Part shown: positions 1 through 7,134 of the stretch, piece after piece | How the letters are laid out: each line of letters starts with the position of its first letter | Numbering within the stretch: position 1 is the stretch's first letter | NCBI GenBank assembly: GCA_937951955.1 | Contig: CALGAD010000148.1 | Coordinates: 1 to 11,746, forward strand | Length of the DNA stretch: 11,746 nt | Direction: 5' to 3' | DNA from: an uncultured Bacillaceae bacterium | Lineage (GTDB): Bacteria > Bacillota > Bacilli > Bacillales > Caldibacillaceae | The notes under the pieces: generated by a model | What the model saw: only the letters and a program-made list of their open reading frames with translations | Databases searched by the model: none | Told to the model about the DNA's origin: nothing | Translations under genes and position numbers: made by a program

Positions 1-791
1 AAGAACCAGCGCCAGGTGAGGAAGAGCCTGCACCAGGCGAAGAAGAACCGGCACCGGGTGAAGAAGAGCCAGCACCTGGAGAAGAGAAGCCTGCACCGGG
101 CGACAAAACGAAACGAGTCGTTGTTGAACCGGTGAAAAAGGACAATGTATACACCGTTGAAGCCAAAGATTTAGGTGAACTGAATAAAGAAACAACTGTA
201 GTTGTGAAAGTTTCAGACGAGAAAGATGCTAAAGTTGTTTTAACTGCAGACACAATTGCAAAACTAAAAGAAGCAAATGCACCAGTAATTGTGACAAACG
301 AAGTTGTCGAGGTGGAAATTCCGGCATCCATCTTACCTGATGGTAAAACAGAAATTCAGATTAAAGAAGTAAAAGTAGAAGATGAAAGAGCTTTAGTCGT
401 ATATGACTTTACGATCACATCCAATGGAAAAATTTATAACAAGTTTAAGGAAGAAATTACGTTAACATTTAAAGTTGATCCTAAACTTGTTAAGAATCCG
501 AAAAACGTTAAAGTCTTCTACTATAATGAAGCAATGAAGAAATGGGAGTTAGTTGGTGGCGAATACAAAGATGGTAAAATCACGGTAACAACTGACCACT
601 TCAGCATCTTTGGGGTATTTGAAATTGAAGGAACACCAACAACACCTCCAACGGATGTGGACGTAGCTGAAACAGGAACACAACTACCTGCGACGGCAAC
701 CAATACGTATAACACGCTAGTTGCTGGATTGATGCTAATCATCGTATCAGCAGGAATGTTCATAGTGATCAGAAAAAGAAAACGTGCATAA
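1..791 (+). CDS. LPxTG-like (LPATA) cell-wall-anchored surface protein, C-terminal part
   Basis: The reading frame is open at the left edge (first whole codon at 3), so only the last 262 residues are visible and the N-terminus and signal peptide are missing. From the left it shows: acidic Pro-rich EPAPGEE heptads (about residues 1-35); a region of about 150 residues with alternating hydrophobic and charged strands, ending in DHFSIFGVFE, which suggests beta-sandwich surface modules; a short Thr/Pro linker; and a classic sorting signal. That signal is LPATA (684-698), about 20 hydrophobic residues, then the basic tail RKRKRA. Known family behaviour: a sortase cleaves between T and the next residue and links the protein to peptidoglycan. 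An Ala at the fifth position (LPxTA) is the type used by class D sortases of Bacillus (YhcS-like). The Pro/Glu heptads probably form an extended wall-spanning stalk (inference). The enzymatic or adhesive head lies outside the window, so its function is unknown. An internal GTG at 132 has no ribosome binding site and is not a start. Confidence 0.85.
   Translation, partial: EPAPGEEEPAPGEEEPAPGEEEPAPGEEKPAPGDKTKRVVVEPVKKDNVYTVEAKDLGELNKETTVVVKVSDEKDAKVVLTADTIAKLKEANAPVIVTNEVVEVEIPASILPDGKTEIQIKEVKVEDERALVVYDFTITSNGKIYNKFKEEITLTFKVDPKLVKNPKNVKVFYYNEAMKKWELVGGEYKDGKITVTTDHFSIFGVFEIEGTPTTPPTDVDVAETGTQLPATATNTYNTLVAGLMLIIVSAGMFIVIRKRKRA
3..107 (+). repeat. 21-bp tandem coding repeats (EPAPGEE heptads)
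   Basis: There are five consecutive heptad units at 3-23, 24-44, 45-65, 66-86 and 87-107. The first four read EPAPGEE, with the fourth ending in K through overlap into the next unit, and the last reads KPAPGDK. The array probably continues left of the window. The DNA copies differ almost only at synonymous third positions (for example CCA/CCT/CCG and GGT/GGC/GGA). The amino-acid repeat is therefore being kept while the DNA has diverged, which argues against a very recent expansion. Confidence 0.9.
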
Positions 792-807
792 AGATAGTGA
801 ATCTTTC

Positions 808-844
808 GGGCCATAGAACTTGTTTCTATGGTCCTGATTTTTTT
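808..844 (+). terminator. Rho-independent terminator of the surface protein gene
   Basis: An 11-bp stem (GGGCCATAGAA with TTCTATGGTCC, one G-U pair) has a 5-nt loop and is followed by TGATTTTTTT. It starts 17 bases after the stop codon, so it should end transcription of the surface protein gene. Confidence 0.85.
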
Positions 845-992
845 CGATTGAAGATGGAACACCTGGTGCGAATCTTTATTTTTTGCTATTCCGGGAAAAA
901 CTGTCGAGTAAAAAGTTTGCTACTGGTAAGCCGATCTAGTTTATTTCAGTGAATGATTCTATTAATTTATACATTTTTTCAATAAAAAATTC

Positions 993-1021
993 TTGACACT
1001 CACTCTTGATTTCGGTTTAAT
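993..1021 (+). promoter_or_regulatory. Sigma-A-like promoter for the symporter
   Basis: A perfect -35 TTGACA (993-998) is followed after 17 bp by TTTAAT (1016-1021, one mismatch to TATAAT). It lies 143 bp before the symporter start, giving a leader of about 135 nt that contains a nine-codon mini-ORF. No glycine riboswitch or T-box is recognisable in that leader, although glycine riboswitches often precede this transporter family. The rest of the 845-992 stretch is AT-rich and shows nothing else. Confidence 0.6.
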
Positions 1022-1097
1022 TTTAATTATAGTAAAAGTCGGAATAGTTGAACCGATACTAAAATTGAAATTTAGAATATTTATAAAGGAGGGATAA

Positions 1098-1127
1098 ATG
1101 AAAACGGTTTCTCCATCGTGCTACTAA
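1098..1127 (+). CDS. Possible nine-codon leader peptide (MKTVSPSCY)
   Basis: ATG at 1098 is preceded by the strong ribosome binding site AAAGGAGGG (1085-1093) at a spacing of 4 nt. The frame stops at TAA 1125-1127, 37 bases before the symporter ATG. The peptide has no run of a single amino acid, so a classical amino-acid attenuator is not indicated, and no terminator hairpin follows. It could be a translated upstream ORF that loads ribosomes for the symporter, or a chance ORF. The ribosome binding site is closer to consensus than that of the main gene (GAAAGGGG), which is why it is listed. Confidence 0.3.
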   Translation: MKTVSPSCY

Positions 1128-1164
1128 AAAATATTATTTCACTAAAAAAAGAAAGGGGATTGGG

Positions 1165-2535
1165 ATGGAAACACTAGAAAATATTTTAGGTCAAATTAGT
1201 AGTTTCGTATGGGGACTTCCACTAATCATTTTACTTGTTGGAACAGGAATCTTTTTGACATTTCGCCTGGGGTTTTTACAAGTTCGTGCATTACCATATG
1301 CATTGAAACTAACCTTTTCCAGAAATCAAGATAGTGAGTCCGAAGGTGATATTTCCCACTTCCAGGCATTGACGACTGCTTCTGCAGCAACCATCGGTGT
1401 CGGTAATATCGTAGGTGTAGCCACAGCGATTGTCCTTGGTGGACCCGGTGCTGTTTTATGGATGTGGCTCGCCGGATTTTTTGGTATGGCTACGAAATAT
1501 GCAGAGGCCATCCTCGCTGTTAAATATCGTGTAAAAGACCCGGAAGGCAATATGGCCGGAGGACCGATGTATTATCTGGAGCATGGTTTAAAGCAAAAAT
1601 GGTTAGGGGTATTGTTTGCTATTTTTGGTGCCTTTGCTGCCTTTGGAATTGGAAATGGAACGCAGGCAAAAGCTGTTGCTGATTTAATGGACAGCACTTT
1701 CTCCGTACCGCACTGGGTATCAGGAATTGCCCTCGTGATTTTTGCCGGGCTTGTCATTTTAGGTGGAATTCAGTGGATTGGACGGGTAACCTCCTATTTT
1801 GTTCCGTTCATGGCATTATTTTATATCCTTGCAGGTTTATATGTTATGATTGCAAATATTCATCTCGTTCCGGAGGCTTTTGCAACCATTTTTAAATATG
1901 CATTTTCTGGAGAAGCCGCTGCCGGTGGAACAGTAGGTGCGGTTATTCGTTACGGGGTAGCCCGCGGACTCTTTTCTAACGAAGCAGGAATGGGATCCGC
2001 ACCGATTGCTGCCGCTGCTGCGAAATCGGATCTCCCCGGTAGACAGGCTCTTGTGTCAATGGTGCAAGTATTATTCGATACGTTAATCATTTGCTTGATT
2101 ACTGGCATCACCATTGTTATGTCCGGTCAATGGCAAGATCCAAGTATTGAAGCAGGTGTACTAACATCTGCAGCATTTGGAACATTGATCGGTGACATTG
2201 GTCCTTTAATGGTTACATTAGGAATTGTCTTTTTCGCCTCTTCTACCATTCTAGGTTGGGGTTATTACGGAGAAAAATGTTTCCAGTATTTGATCAATAA
2301 ACCGATTGCTGTTAGAATTTACCGGATTGTTTTCGTTGCCTTTATTTTTGTCGGAGCTACAGCTTCACTAGATTTAATCTGGACGCTCGCCGATATTTTA
2401 AATGGTTTAATGGCAATACCGAACTTGATTGGTTTACTCGGGTTATCCGGTGTAATCGTTTTAGAGACGAAGCGAATTCAGCAAAAGGTGAAGGAAGAAA
2501 GAGAAGCTGCAGAAAAAGCAGCCAAGGGGATGTAG
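1165..2535 (+). CDS. Sodium:alanine/glycine symporter, AgcS (AlsT) family
   Basis: This 456-residue polytopic membrane protein has the usual length of the AgcS family, which imports alanine or glycine (some members glutamine) with Na+. Family landmarks visible in order are: an N-terminal hydrophobic segment (about residues 18-33); TTASAATIGVGNIVG (about 70-84), a conserved segment thought to contribute to substrate and ion binding; the family signature GGPGAVLWMWLAGFFG (about 92-107); and a strongly conserved loop RGLFSNEAGMGSAPIAAAAA (about 267-286). It ends in a charged cytoplasmic tail rich in Lys and Glu. The ATG at 1165 follows GAAAGGGG at a normal distance, and no in-frame alternative fits better. 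It is monocistronic, with its own promoter and a strong terminator at 2625-2676. A nearby asparaginase gene has its own signals but could share a theme of amino-acid use. The exact amino acid carried cannot be decided from sequence. Confidence 0.93.
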   Translation: METLENILGQISSFVWGLPLIILLVGTGIFLTFRLGFLQVRALPYALKLTFSRNQDSESEGDISHFQALTTASAATIGVGNIVGVATAIVLGGPGAVLWMWLAGFFGMATKYAEAILAVKYRVKDPEGNMAGGPMYYLEHGLKQKWLGVLFAIFGAFAAFGIGNGTQAKAVADLMDSTFSVPHWVSGIALVIFAGLVILGGIQWIGRVTSYFVPFMALFYILAGLYVMIANIHLVPEAFATIFKYAFSGEAAAGGTVGAVIRYGVARGLFSNEAGMGSAPIAAAAAKSDLPGRQALVSMVQVLFDTLIICLITGITIVMSGQWQDPSIEAGVLTSAAFGTLIGDIGPLMVTLGIVFFASSTILGWGYYGEKCFQYLINKPIAVRIYRIVFVAFIFVGATASLDLIWTLADILNGLMAIPNLIGLLGLSGVIVLETKRIQQKVKEEREAAEKAAKGM

Positions 2536-2624
2536 ATCATATAATTCTTGCTATTTGAACGATATATAGACGATTATTTCTTGCAAATAACTTTGAATCA
2601 CTGGTGTTAATAGAAATCCATCGC

Positions 2625-2676
2625 ATCCAATCTCTCTAGATGTATAGCATTTCTAGAGGGATTGGATATATTTTTT
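2625..2676 (+). terminator. Strong Rho-independent terminator after the symporter gene
   Basis: A 16-bp stem (2625-2640 with 2652-2667, one G-U pair) has an 11-nt loop and is followed by ATATTTTTT. It lies 90 bases after the stop codon. The stem is long enough to work well on its own. Confidence 0.88.
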
Positions 2677-2988
2677 GAATATAAATCTTATTGTTAGAAA
2701 ATAAAATTATTTTTGATCATCAATGAGTAATATGAATATCCTGGAGATGTATCGTCTCAAAAGCATATTTAATGGAAACTCGAGCTGTGATTTCCTATAG
2801 TTAATATGTGGAGAGCGCTTCGTTTTTTCAGAAACAGGAATGTGTTCTGTGCAAACTCAATAACTTTTTTGCCACGATTACACAACTCGATTCATCCAGA
2901 AAGTTGATCTATGGACTGGATTTATCGTTAGAAAAAATCGTTGGAAGGCTATTTTTTGAATGATTGAATGACTAGAGGTGAATCTTTC
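2677..2988 (+). other. Gene-free AT-rich region upstream of the asparaginase gene
   Basis: No convincing ORF or RNA gene lies here. An imperfect hairpin (2888-2899 with 2916-2927, ten of twelve positions paired) sits about 60 bases before the asparaginase start. No good -35/-10 pair stands out, so the asparaginase promoter is not assigned. A GC-centred patch near 2811-2822 (GAGAGCGCTTCG) only weakly resembles a cre site. Confidence 0.4.
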
Positions 2989-4014
2989 ATGGTTGAATTG
3001 AACAAGCCTATTCTTGTTTATCGGGGCGACGTGGTGGAAAGTACACACGAGATACATATTGCCGTTGTTTCTGCAGATGGAAAACTGATCGCCCATTACG
3101 GAAACCCTTACCGCCAAACCTTTGCGCGCTCATCGATGAAGCCGTTTCAAGCCATCCCTGTTGTGGAATCAGGAGCGATGGAGCAATTTCAGTTAACAGA
3201 GCAGGAGCTAGCGATATTTTGTGCCAGTCATAGTGGCGAGCCGATGCACAGAGAGACAGTCCACCAAGTATTAGCGAAAATTCAATTAGAAGAAAAAGAT
3301 TTACAATGCGGTACCCATATTCCGAGAGATCTGGATAGTTATCACGAACTAATTCGCAAAGATAAAGAACTGACACCGATTTATAGTAATTGTTCGGGCA
3401 AACATGCCGGAATGTTAGCGGGGTGTCTGCAACAAAATTTCGATATCGGTACGTATCGGGATGTGAATCATCCTTATCAACAACAAATTATTACAGCTAT
3501 TGGCGACGTCAGCCAATTTAAAAAAGAAGATATTCGAACATCCGTGGATGGTTGTGGCGTTCCTGTTCATATGCTTCCTCTTTATAATATCGCTTTAGCC
3601 TATAGCCGACTCGCTGCACCTGATCAATGGGAGACAGGAAATACGGTTAGAAAACATGCCTTGCAAAAGATTCGCTATGCGATGGTTACATATCCGGAAA
3701 TGGTGGCGGGAACAAAACGATTTGATACGGATTTGATGAAGGCTTTTCGGGGACGAATCGTTGCCAAAGGTGGAGCGGAAGGCGTCCATTGTTTTGGTGA
3801 TACAGAAGCGGGAATTGGTGTTGCGATTAAAGTGGAAGATGGCAATGCACGGGGAACGAGCGTTGCGGCGATGGAAGTGATTCGCCAGCTAGGAATCGGT
3901 GATACGGTTATTTGGGATCAGTTAAAAGATTATCATATCGCACCGGTCCTGAATGCCCGGGAAGAAAAAATTGGATATATTCAAGCGAATTTCACATTGC
4001 TTTTTAAAGATTGA
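2989..4014 (+). CDS. L-asparaginase, zinc-dependent class 3 (Rhizobium etli AII-like)
   Basis: This enzyme should hydrolyse L-asparagine to aspartate and ammonia in the cytoplasm; no signal peptide is seen. It matches the Asparaginase_II family (PF06089-type), not the common bacterial type I/II enzymes. With the ATG at 2989 the protein is 341 residues, and its key residues fall almost exactly on the numbering known for the R. etli enzyme: Ser48 and Lys51 in RSSMKPF, Ser80 in ASHSGE, Cys135 and Lys138 in NCSGKHAG, and Cys189 in DGCGVP. The second catalytic lysine is at 260 in VAKGGAEG (263 in R. etli). Cys135, Lys138 and Cys189 form the zinc site in the characterised enzyme. The start at 2989 is chosen because AGAGGTGA (2974-2981) lies 7 nt before it; an ATG at 2968 has no ribosome binding site. 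The gene is monocistronic with its own terminator. The catalytic set appears complete, so activity is likely; the physiological role is inferred. Confidence 0.9.
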   Translation: MVELNKPILVYRGDVVESTHEIHIAVVSADGKLIAHYGNPYRQTFARSSMKPFQAIPVVESGAMEQFQLTEQELAIFCASHSGEPMHRETVHQVLAKIQLEEKDLQCGTHIPRDLDSYHELIRKDKELTPIYSNCSGKHAGMLAGCLQQNFDIGTYRDVNHPYQQQIITAIGDVSQFKKEDIRTSVDGCGVPVHMLPLYNIALAYSRLAAPDQWETGNTVRKHALQKIRYAMVTYPEMVAGTKRFDTDLMKAFRGRIVAKGGAEGVHCFGDTEAGIGVAIKVEDGNARGTSVAAMEVIRQLGIGDTVIWDQLKDYHIAPVLNAREEKIGYIQANFTLLFKD

Positions 4015-4038
4015 TAGAAATTTTTAAAAAACATGTAG

Positions 4039-4071
4039 ATAGAGCTGTTCAATGAGAATGGCTCTATTTTT
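4039..4071 (+). terminator. Rho-independent terminator after the asparaginase gene
   Basis: ATAGAGCTGTTC pairs with GAATGGCTCTAT (12 bp including two G-U pairs) around a 5-nt loop, then TTTTT. It begins 24 bases after the stop codon. Confidence 0.78.
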
Positions 4072-4175
4072 ATGAACATCATGTTCGCTATAAGAAAATT
4101 TCCGTCAGGAATTGTAGTAATAGATTGATTATTTTCACATCTTAAAGGATGTATCTGGAATTGGCTTACATAAAA

Positions 4176-4203
4176 TTGAACAGAATTGTAGTGAATATAA
4201 AAT
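4176..4203 (+). promoter_or_regulatory. Possible promoter for the LLM oxidoreductase gene
   Basis: TTGAAC (4176-4181) is followed after 16 bp by TAAAAT (4198-4203), about 120 bp before the start codon. Both boxes are partial matches. The remainder of 4072-4323 contains an interrupted palindrome (GAACAT-C-ATGTTC, 4074-4086) and otherwise nothing recognised. Confidence 0.35.
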
Positions 4204-4323
4204 GAAGGAAATTCAATTTTTAAAGAGATAAGAAGCGTTCCAAAGAATAATTCGTTTAATTTGCAATTGCTTTTTCCGGAATTTATTATGGTTGGTAAAT
4301 AGCGCAAAAGAGAGGGATTACGA

Positions 4324-5388
4324 TTGGAAATTGGTGTGACAACGTTTGTAGAGACTACCCCTGATGTACAAACAGGTAAAACCATTTCTCATGCAGAGCG
4401 TATCCGGGAAGTCGTGGAAGAAATCGAACTGGCTGATCAAGTAGGATTAGATGTATTTGGAGTTGGTGAACATCACAGGAAAGATTATGCTTCATCTAAT
4501 CCAGCCACTATTTTAGCTGCCGGTGCAGCGTTAACGAAAAGAATCCGGCTGACAAGTGCGGTAACGGTCTTATCTTCTGATGACCCCGTACGGGTGTTTC
4601 AACAGTTTGCAACACTCGATGCCATATCCAATGGACGGGCCGAAATTATGGCAGGAAGGGGCTCATTTATAGAATCATTTCCCTTATTCGGGCAAGATTT
4701 ACGGGATTACGATGAATTATTTACCGAAAAGCTCGATTTGTTATTAAAAATCAGGGAATCGGAAATCATCACCTGGAGCGGGAAGCATCGCCCGCCGATT
4801 CAAAACAGAGGCGTATATCCCCGTCCCGTACAAAATCCATTGCCGGTCTGGATTGCGAGTGGCGGCACTCCTGAATCGGTAGCCCGGGCAGGTGCTCTTG
4901 GTTTACCCCTTGTTTTGGCAATTATTGGCGGGAGCCCGTTACACTTCGCTCCGTTAGTTAAATTATATAAACGTACTGCAGAAAGGTACGGACATGACCC
5001 ATCAAAATTGATTGTTGCGTCTCATTCACATGGATTTGTTGCAGATACGACAGAGGAAGCGGCTGAAAAATTTTTCCCGTCAACCCAATATGCGATGAAT
5101 GTGCTGGCGAAGGAGCGGGGCTGGCCCCCTTATACACGAGAAACATATGATGAAGCCCGGAAATTAGAAGGTGCTTTATACGTTGGCGATCCGCAAACGG
5201 TTGCGGAAAAAATTATCTTTTTACGGAAAAATGTCGGCATTGAACGTTTCTTTTTGCATGTTCCGGTAGGCTCCATGCCTCATGAAGATGTCATGCGGGC
5301 TATTGAATTACTGGGTAAAGAAGTCGCACCAATTGTCCGGGAAGAAATTACCCGCTGGGAAAAAGAAAATGAAACAAAGGATCAATAA
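4324..5388 (+). CDS. LLM-class flavin-dependent oxidoreductase (Atu2307/SP_0267-like)
   Basis: This 354-residue protein belongs to the bacterial luciferase-like (LLM) family, soluble TIM-barrel enzymes that use reduced FMN, or F420 in some relatives. Visible landmarks are GVGEHHR (about residues 46-52), the VTVLSSDDPVRVFQQFATLD segment (about 80-99), GRAEIMAGRGSF (about 104-115) and IASGG in the second half. The combination of an N-terminal TFVETTPD segment with GEHHR and SSDDPVRVFQ resembles the Atu2307/SP_0267 subgroup, whose substrate is unknown. The start is TTG at 4324, with AGAGGG (4311-4316) 7 nt upstream, and the second residue begins the first beta strand as expected. It is monocistronic and shares a bidirectional terminator with the convergent membrane-protein gene. 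The flavin type and reaction cannot be read from sequence. Confidence 0.88.
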   Translation: MEIGVTTFVETTPDVQTGKTISHAERIREVVEEIELADQVGLDVFGVGEHHRKDYASSNPATILAAGAALTKRIRLTSAVTVLSSDDPVRVFQQFATLDAISNGRAEIMAGRGSFIESFPLFGQDLRDYDELFTEKLDLLLKIRESEIITWSGKHRPPIQNRGVYPRPVQNPLPVWIASGGTPESVARAGALGLPLVLAIIGGSPLHFAPLVKLYKRTAERYGHDPSKLIVASHSHGFVADTTEEAAEKFFPSTQYAMNVLAKERGWPPYTRETYDEARKLEGALYVGDPQTVAEKIIFLRKNVGIERFFLHVPVGSMPHEDVMRAIELLGKEVAPIVREEITRWEKENETKDQ

Positions 5389-5445
5389 ATAAAACATCCA
5401 TATTATCGATATTTTCTTTAGGGTTAATCGAAAAAATAGAAAAAG

Positions 5446-5498
5446 GCATAAAAAAGGCAGCCATTACCCACTCAGTTATTATGGCTGCCTTTTTATGC
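5446..5498. terminator. Bidirectional terminator between convergent genes
   Basis: GCAT, six A, then GGCAGCCAT (5446-5464) pairs with ATGGCTGCC, five T, then ATGC (5481-5498). The stem is nearly perfect, with one bulged A. The A-run on the left and T-run on the right give a U-tract in both directions. It lies 57 bases after the oxidoreductase stop and 53 bases beyond the stop of the minus-strand gene, so it should serve both. Confidence 0.87.
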
Positions 5499-5551
5499 AA
5501 GGATATTTTTGGAAATATATTTTACCAGGGTCATCAGAGAAGAGACTGTTT

Positions 5552-6835
5552 TTATTGTTTTTTTATCTCAATCAATTGAATTTGGTGTCCTTTTTTGCGG
5601 ATGATGTTGAAATGATAGCCATCGATTTCGATTTCTGGTTTTTCCTGATGATCCAGACTTTCTTTTAGAAGCCAGCCACCAACCGTATCAACATCTTCAT
5701 TTGGAATATTGATTCCTAATAAATCGTTCACTTCGTCGATCAATAAGGTCCCTTTAATGATATAATGATTTTCTTCAATTTTTCTTATATCGGGAATTTC
5801 GTGAGTGTCAAATTCGTCACGAATCTCGCCGACAATCTCTTCCAAAATATCTTCTACAGTAACCAGGCCGCGTGTTCCACCATATTCATCGGTTAAGATG
5901 GCCATATGGATTCTTTCTTTCTGCATCTTGATTAATAGTTCCCGTATCGGTACTGTCTCGATCACGTGAATAATGGGGTTAATATACGCTTCTAACTGTT
6001 GTTCTTTATTTTTAATTTTTCCAATCAAAAGCTCGCGGGCATTGATATAACCGAGGATATGGTCTTTGTCTTTTTTGATAACAGGGTAGCGGGTATACCC
6101 TTCTTTTTGAATCATTTCAATGATGTCGTCGATGGAATCATCGATGGAAATCGTCTTGATTTGTGTGCGGGGAACCATAATTTCCCTAGCAATCGTTTCA
6201 TCGAATTCAAAGATATTCGTTACATATTTAAGTTCACTTTGGTTGATTTTGCCACTTTCATAACTTTTATTTAATAATAGACGAATTTCATCTTCAGTAT
6301 GGGCATCATCGTGTTCACCAGTCGGTTTCATCCCGAATAAACGAACGAGCAACCGCCCCGAACCATTAAGGAGCAAAATGAATGGGTATGTGAGTTTGTA
6401 AAAGAGGATGATAAGTCGTGAAAATAGAAGAGTAATCGTTTCGGCTTTTTGTATGGCTACTGTTTTAGGTGCTAACTCCCCGACAACAACATGTAAGTAT
6501 GTAACGAGAGCAAAGGCAATGATAAAGGAGAGTAAACTAGTGAGTGAATCACTCAATTCGAGCTTTGCAAAAAGGGGATTTAAAAGACGGACAATGGTTG
6601 GTTCACCTAACCAACCGATCCCAAGTGCAGTGACGGTAATGCCCAGTTGACAGGCGGATAAGTATTCATCCAAATGGGTAATGACTTCTTTTGCAGCAAT
6701 GGCGCTTTTGTTTCCTTCTGCTATTAACTGCTCAATTCTTGATGGGCGGACTTTCACGATGGCAAACTCTGTTGCCACGAAAAAGGCGGTTAAGGCAATT
6801 AAAATAATAATTAAAATGAGATTGATTGTCGTCAA
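5552..6835 (-). CDS. CNNM/CorC-type (hemolysin C family) membrane protein with CBS pair
   Basis: This 427-residue protein has the three-part layout of the family: a DUF21 (CNNM) membrane domain at about 1-180, with the hydrophobic N-terminal segment 4-24 and conserved GWLGEP (74-79) and GELAPKT (119-125); a CBS pair at about 215-335, beginning IMVPRTQI and including DEYGGTRGLVTVEDILEE (316-333); and a CorC_HlyC domain at about 350-425. Relatives are membrane proteins implicated in Mg2+ or other divalent-cation export, and the old name hemolysin is probably misleading. The start is TTG at 6835, because the reading frame meets a stop six codons upstream and the first membrane segment begins right after it. 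No Shine-Dalgarno lies at normal linear distance. AGGAGGTG (6875-6868) is 32 nt away, separated by a perfect hairpin. The gene stands alone, convergent with the oxidoreductase and divergent from scrR. Confidence 0.9.
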   Translation of the reverse strand: MTTINLILIIILIALTAFFVATEFAIVKVRPSRIEQLIAEGNKSAIAAKEVITHLDEYLSACQLGITVTALGIGWLGEPTIVRLLNPLFAKLELSDSLTSLLSFIIAFALVTYLHVVVGELAPKTVAIQKAETITLLFSRLIILFYKLTYPFILLLNGSGRLLVRLFGMKPTGEHDDAHTEDEIRLLLNKSYESGKINQSELKYVTNIFEFDETIAREIMVPRTQIKTISIDDSIDDIIEMIQKEGYTRYPVIKKDKDHILGYINARELLIGKIKNKEQQLEAYINPIIHVIETVPIRELLIKMQKERIHMAILTDEYGGTRGLVTVEDILEEIVGEIRDEFDTHEIPDIRKIEENHYIIKGTLLIDEVNDLLGINIPNEDVDTVGGWLLKESLDHQEKPEIEIDGYHFNIIRKKGHQIQLIEIKKQ

Positions 6836-6875
6836 CTCCAGTCTTACTCTTCAAAAAGTAAGACTTGCACCTCCT
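6836..6875 (-). promoter_or_regulatory. Structured ribosome binding site: Shine-Dalgarno, hairpin, TTG start
   Basis: Read on the minus strand, AGGAGGTG (6875-6868) is followed by two bases, then a perfect 9-bp hairpin (AGTCTTACT, 8-nt loop, AGTAAGACT; 6865-6840), then four bases (GGAG) and the TTG start. Linear spacing is 32 nt; leaving out the folded hairpin it is 6 nt, a normal value. The GGAG that touches the start codon is too close to act as a Shine-Dalgarno. Hairpins that bring a distant Shine-Dalgarno near the start are known from phage T4 gene 38. That this one works in the same way is inference. Confidence 0.6.
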
Positions 6876-6897
6876 GAAAATATGATCTTTTCATTGC

Positions 6898-6903
6898 ATT
6901 ATA
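6898..6903 (-). promoter_or_regulatory. Possible -10 element for the CNNM/CorC gene
   Basis: A perfect TATAAT lies on the minus strand 23 bases before the AGGAGGTG site. No clear -35 hexamer is found at 16-18 bp, so this is a weak call. It would give a leader of about 55 nt that begins shortly before the hairpin. Confidence 0.3.
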
Positions 6904-7105
6904 TTCTTACTTCTAAATTTTACCTGGATTGAAATTGAATTGTAAAATAAAATGCAATAAAAATGGAGAATTTTTCTTAAAATTTCCTGTACTCCATAAA
7001 GATATATTAAGATAATGAATTGATTTGTGTAGACTTGTTCTCTACTATATTTTAATATCGAAATACATATCATAAATGAACAACCACTCATGTTCTTGCC
7101 ATAGA

Positions 7106-7134
7106 TTGACTAGTTCTCATGAAAAGATTAACAT
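7106..7134 (+). promoter_or_regulatory. Likely promoter of the LacI-family repressor gene
   Basis: TTGACT (7106-7111) is followed after 17 bp by TAACAT (7129-7134), 158 bp before the start. The long leader holds no ORF and no strong hairpin. Together with the CNNM/CorC leader this fills the 456-bp divergent gap. The remaining sequence is AT-rich and holds one weak minus-strand hairpin (6963-6997). Confidence 0.45.

Noticed and set aside
1022..1164. Glycine riboswitch or T-box upstream of the symporter
   Set aside because: The leader is short and lacks the conserved cores and any terminator hairpin of these elements.
2811..2822. GAGAGCGCTTCG as a cre or other operator upstream of the asparaginase gene
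   Set aside because: It does not fit the cre consensus register and has no second half of matching quality.
4074..4086. GAACAT-C-ATGTTC palindrome resembling a Bacillus LexA (SOS) box
   Set aside because: The spacing between GAAC and GTTC is 5 bases, whereas the LexA box needs 4, and the next gene is not an SOS type. It may be an operator for something else or chance.
3981..4385. 134-codon minus-strand ORF covering the gap before the oxidoreductase gene
   Set aside because: It overlaps two well-supported genes at its ends, has no ribosome binding site or recognisable domain, and its composition looks like read-through of AT-rich DNA.
6891..7091. 66-codon minus-strand ORF in the divergent gap
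   Set aside because: No ribosome binding site, low-complexity hydrophobic translation and no family resemblance.
7121..7134. cre-like TGAAAAGATTAACA overlapping the -10 box of the repressor gene
   Set aside because: The central CG is missing at both positions, which LacI-family proteins such as CcpA normally require.
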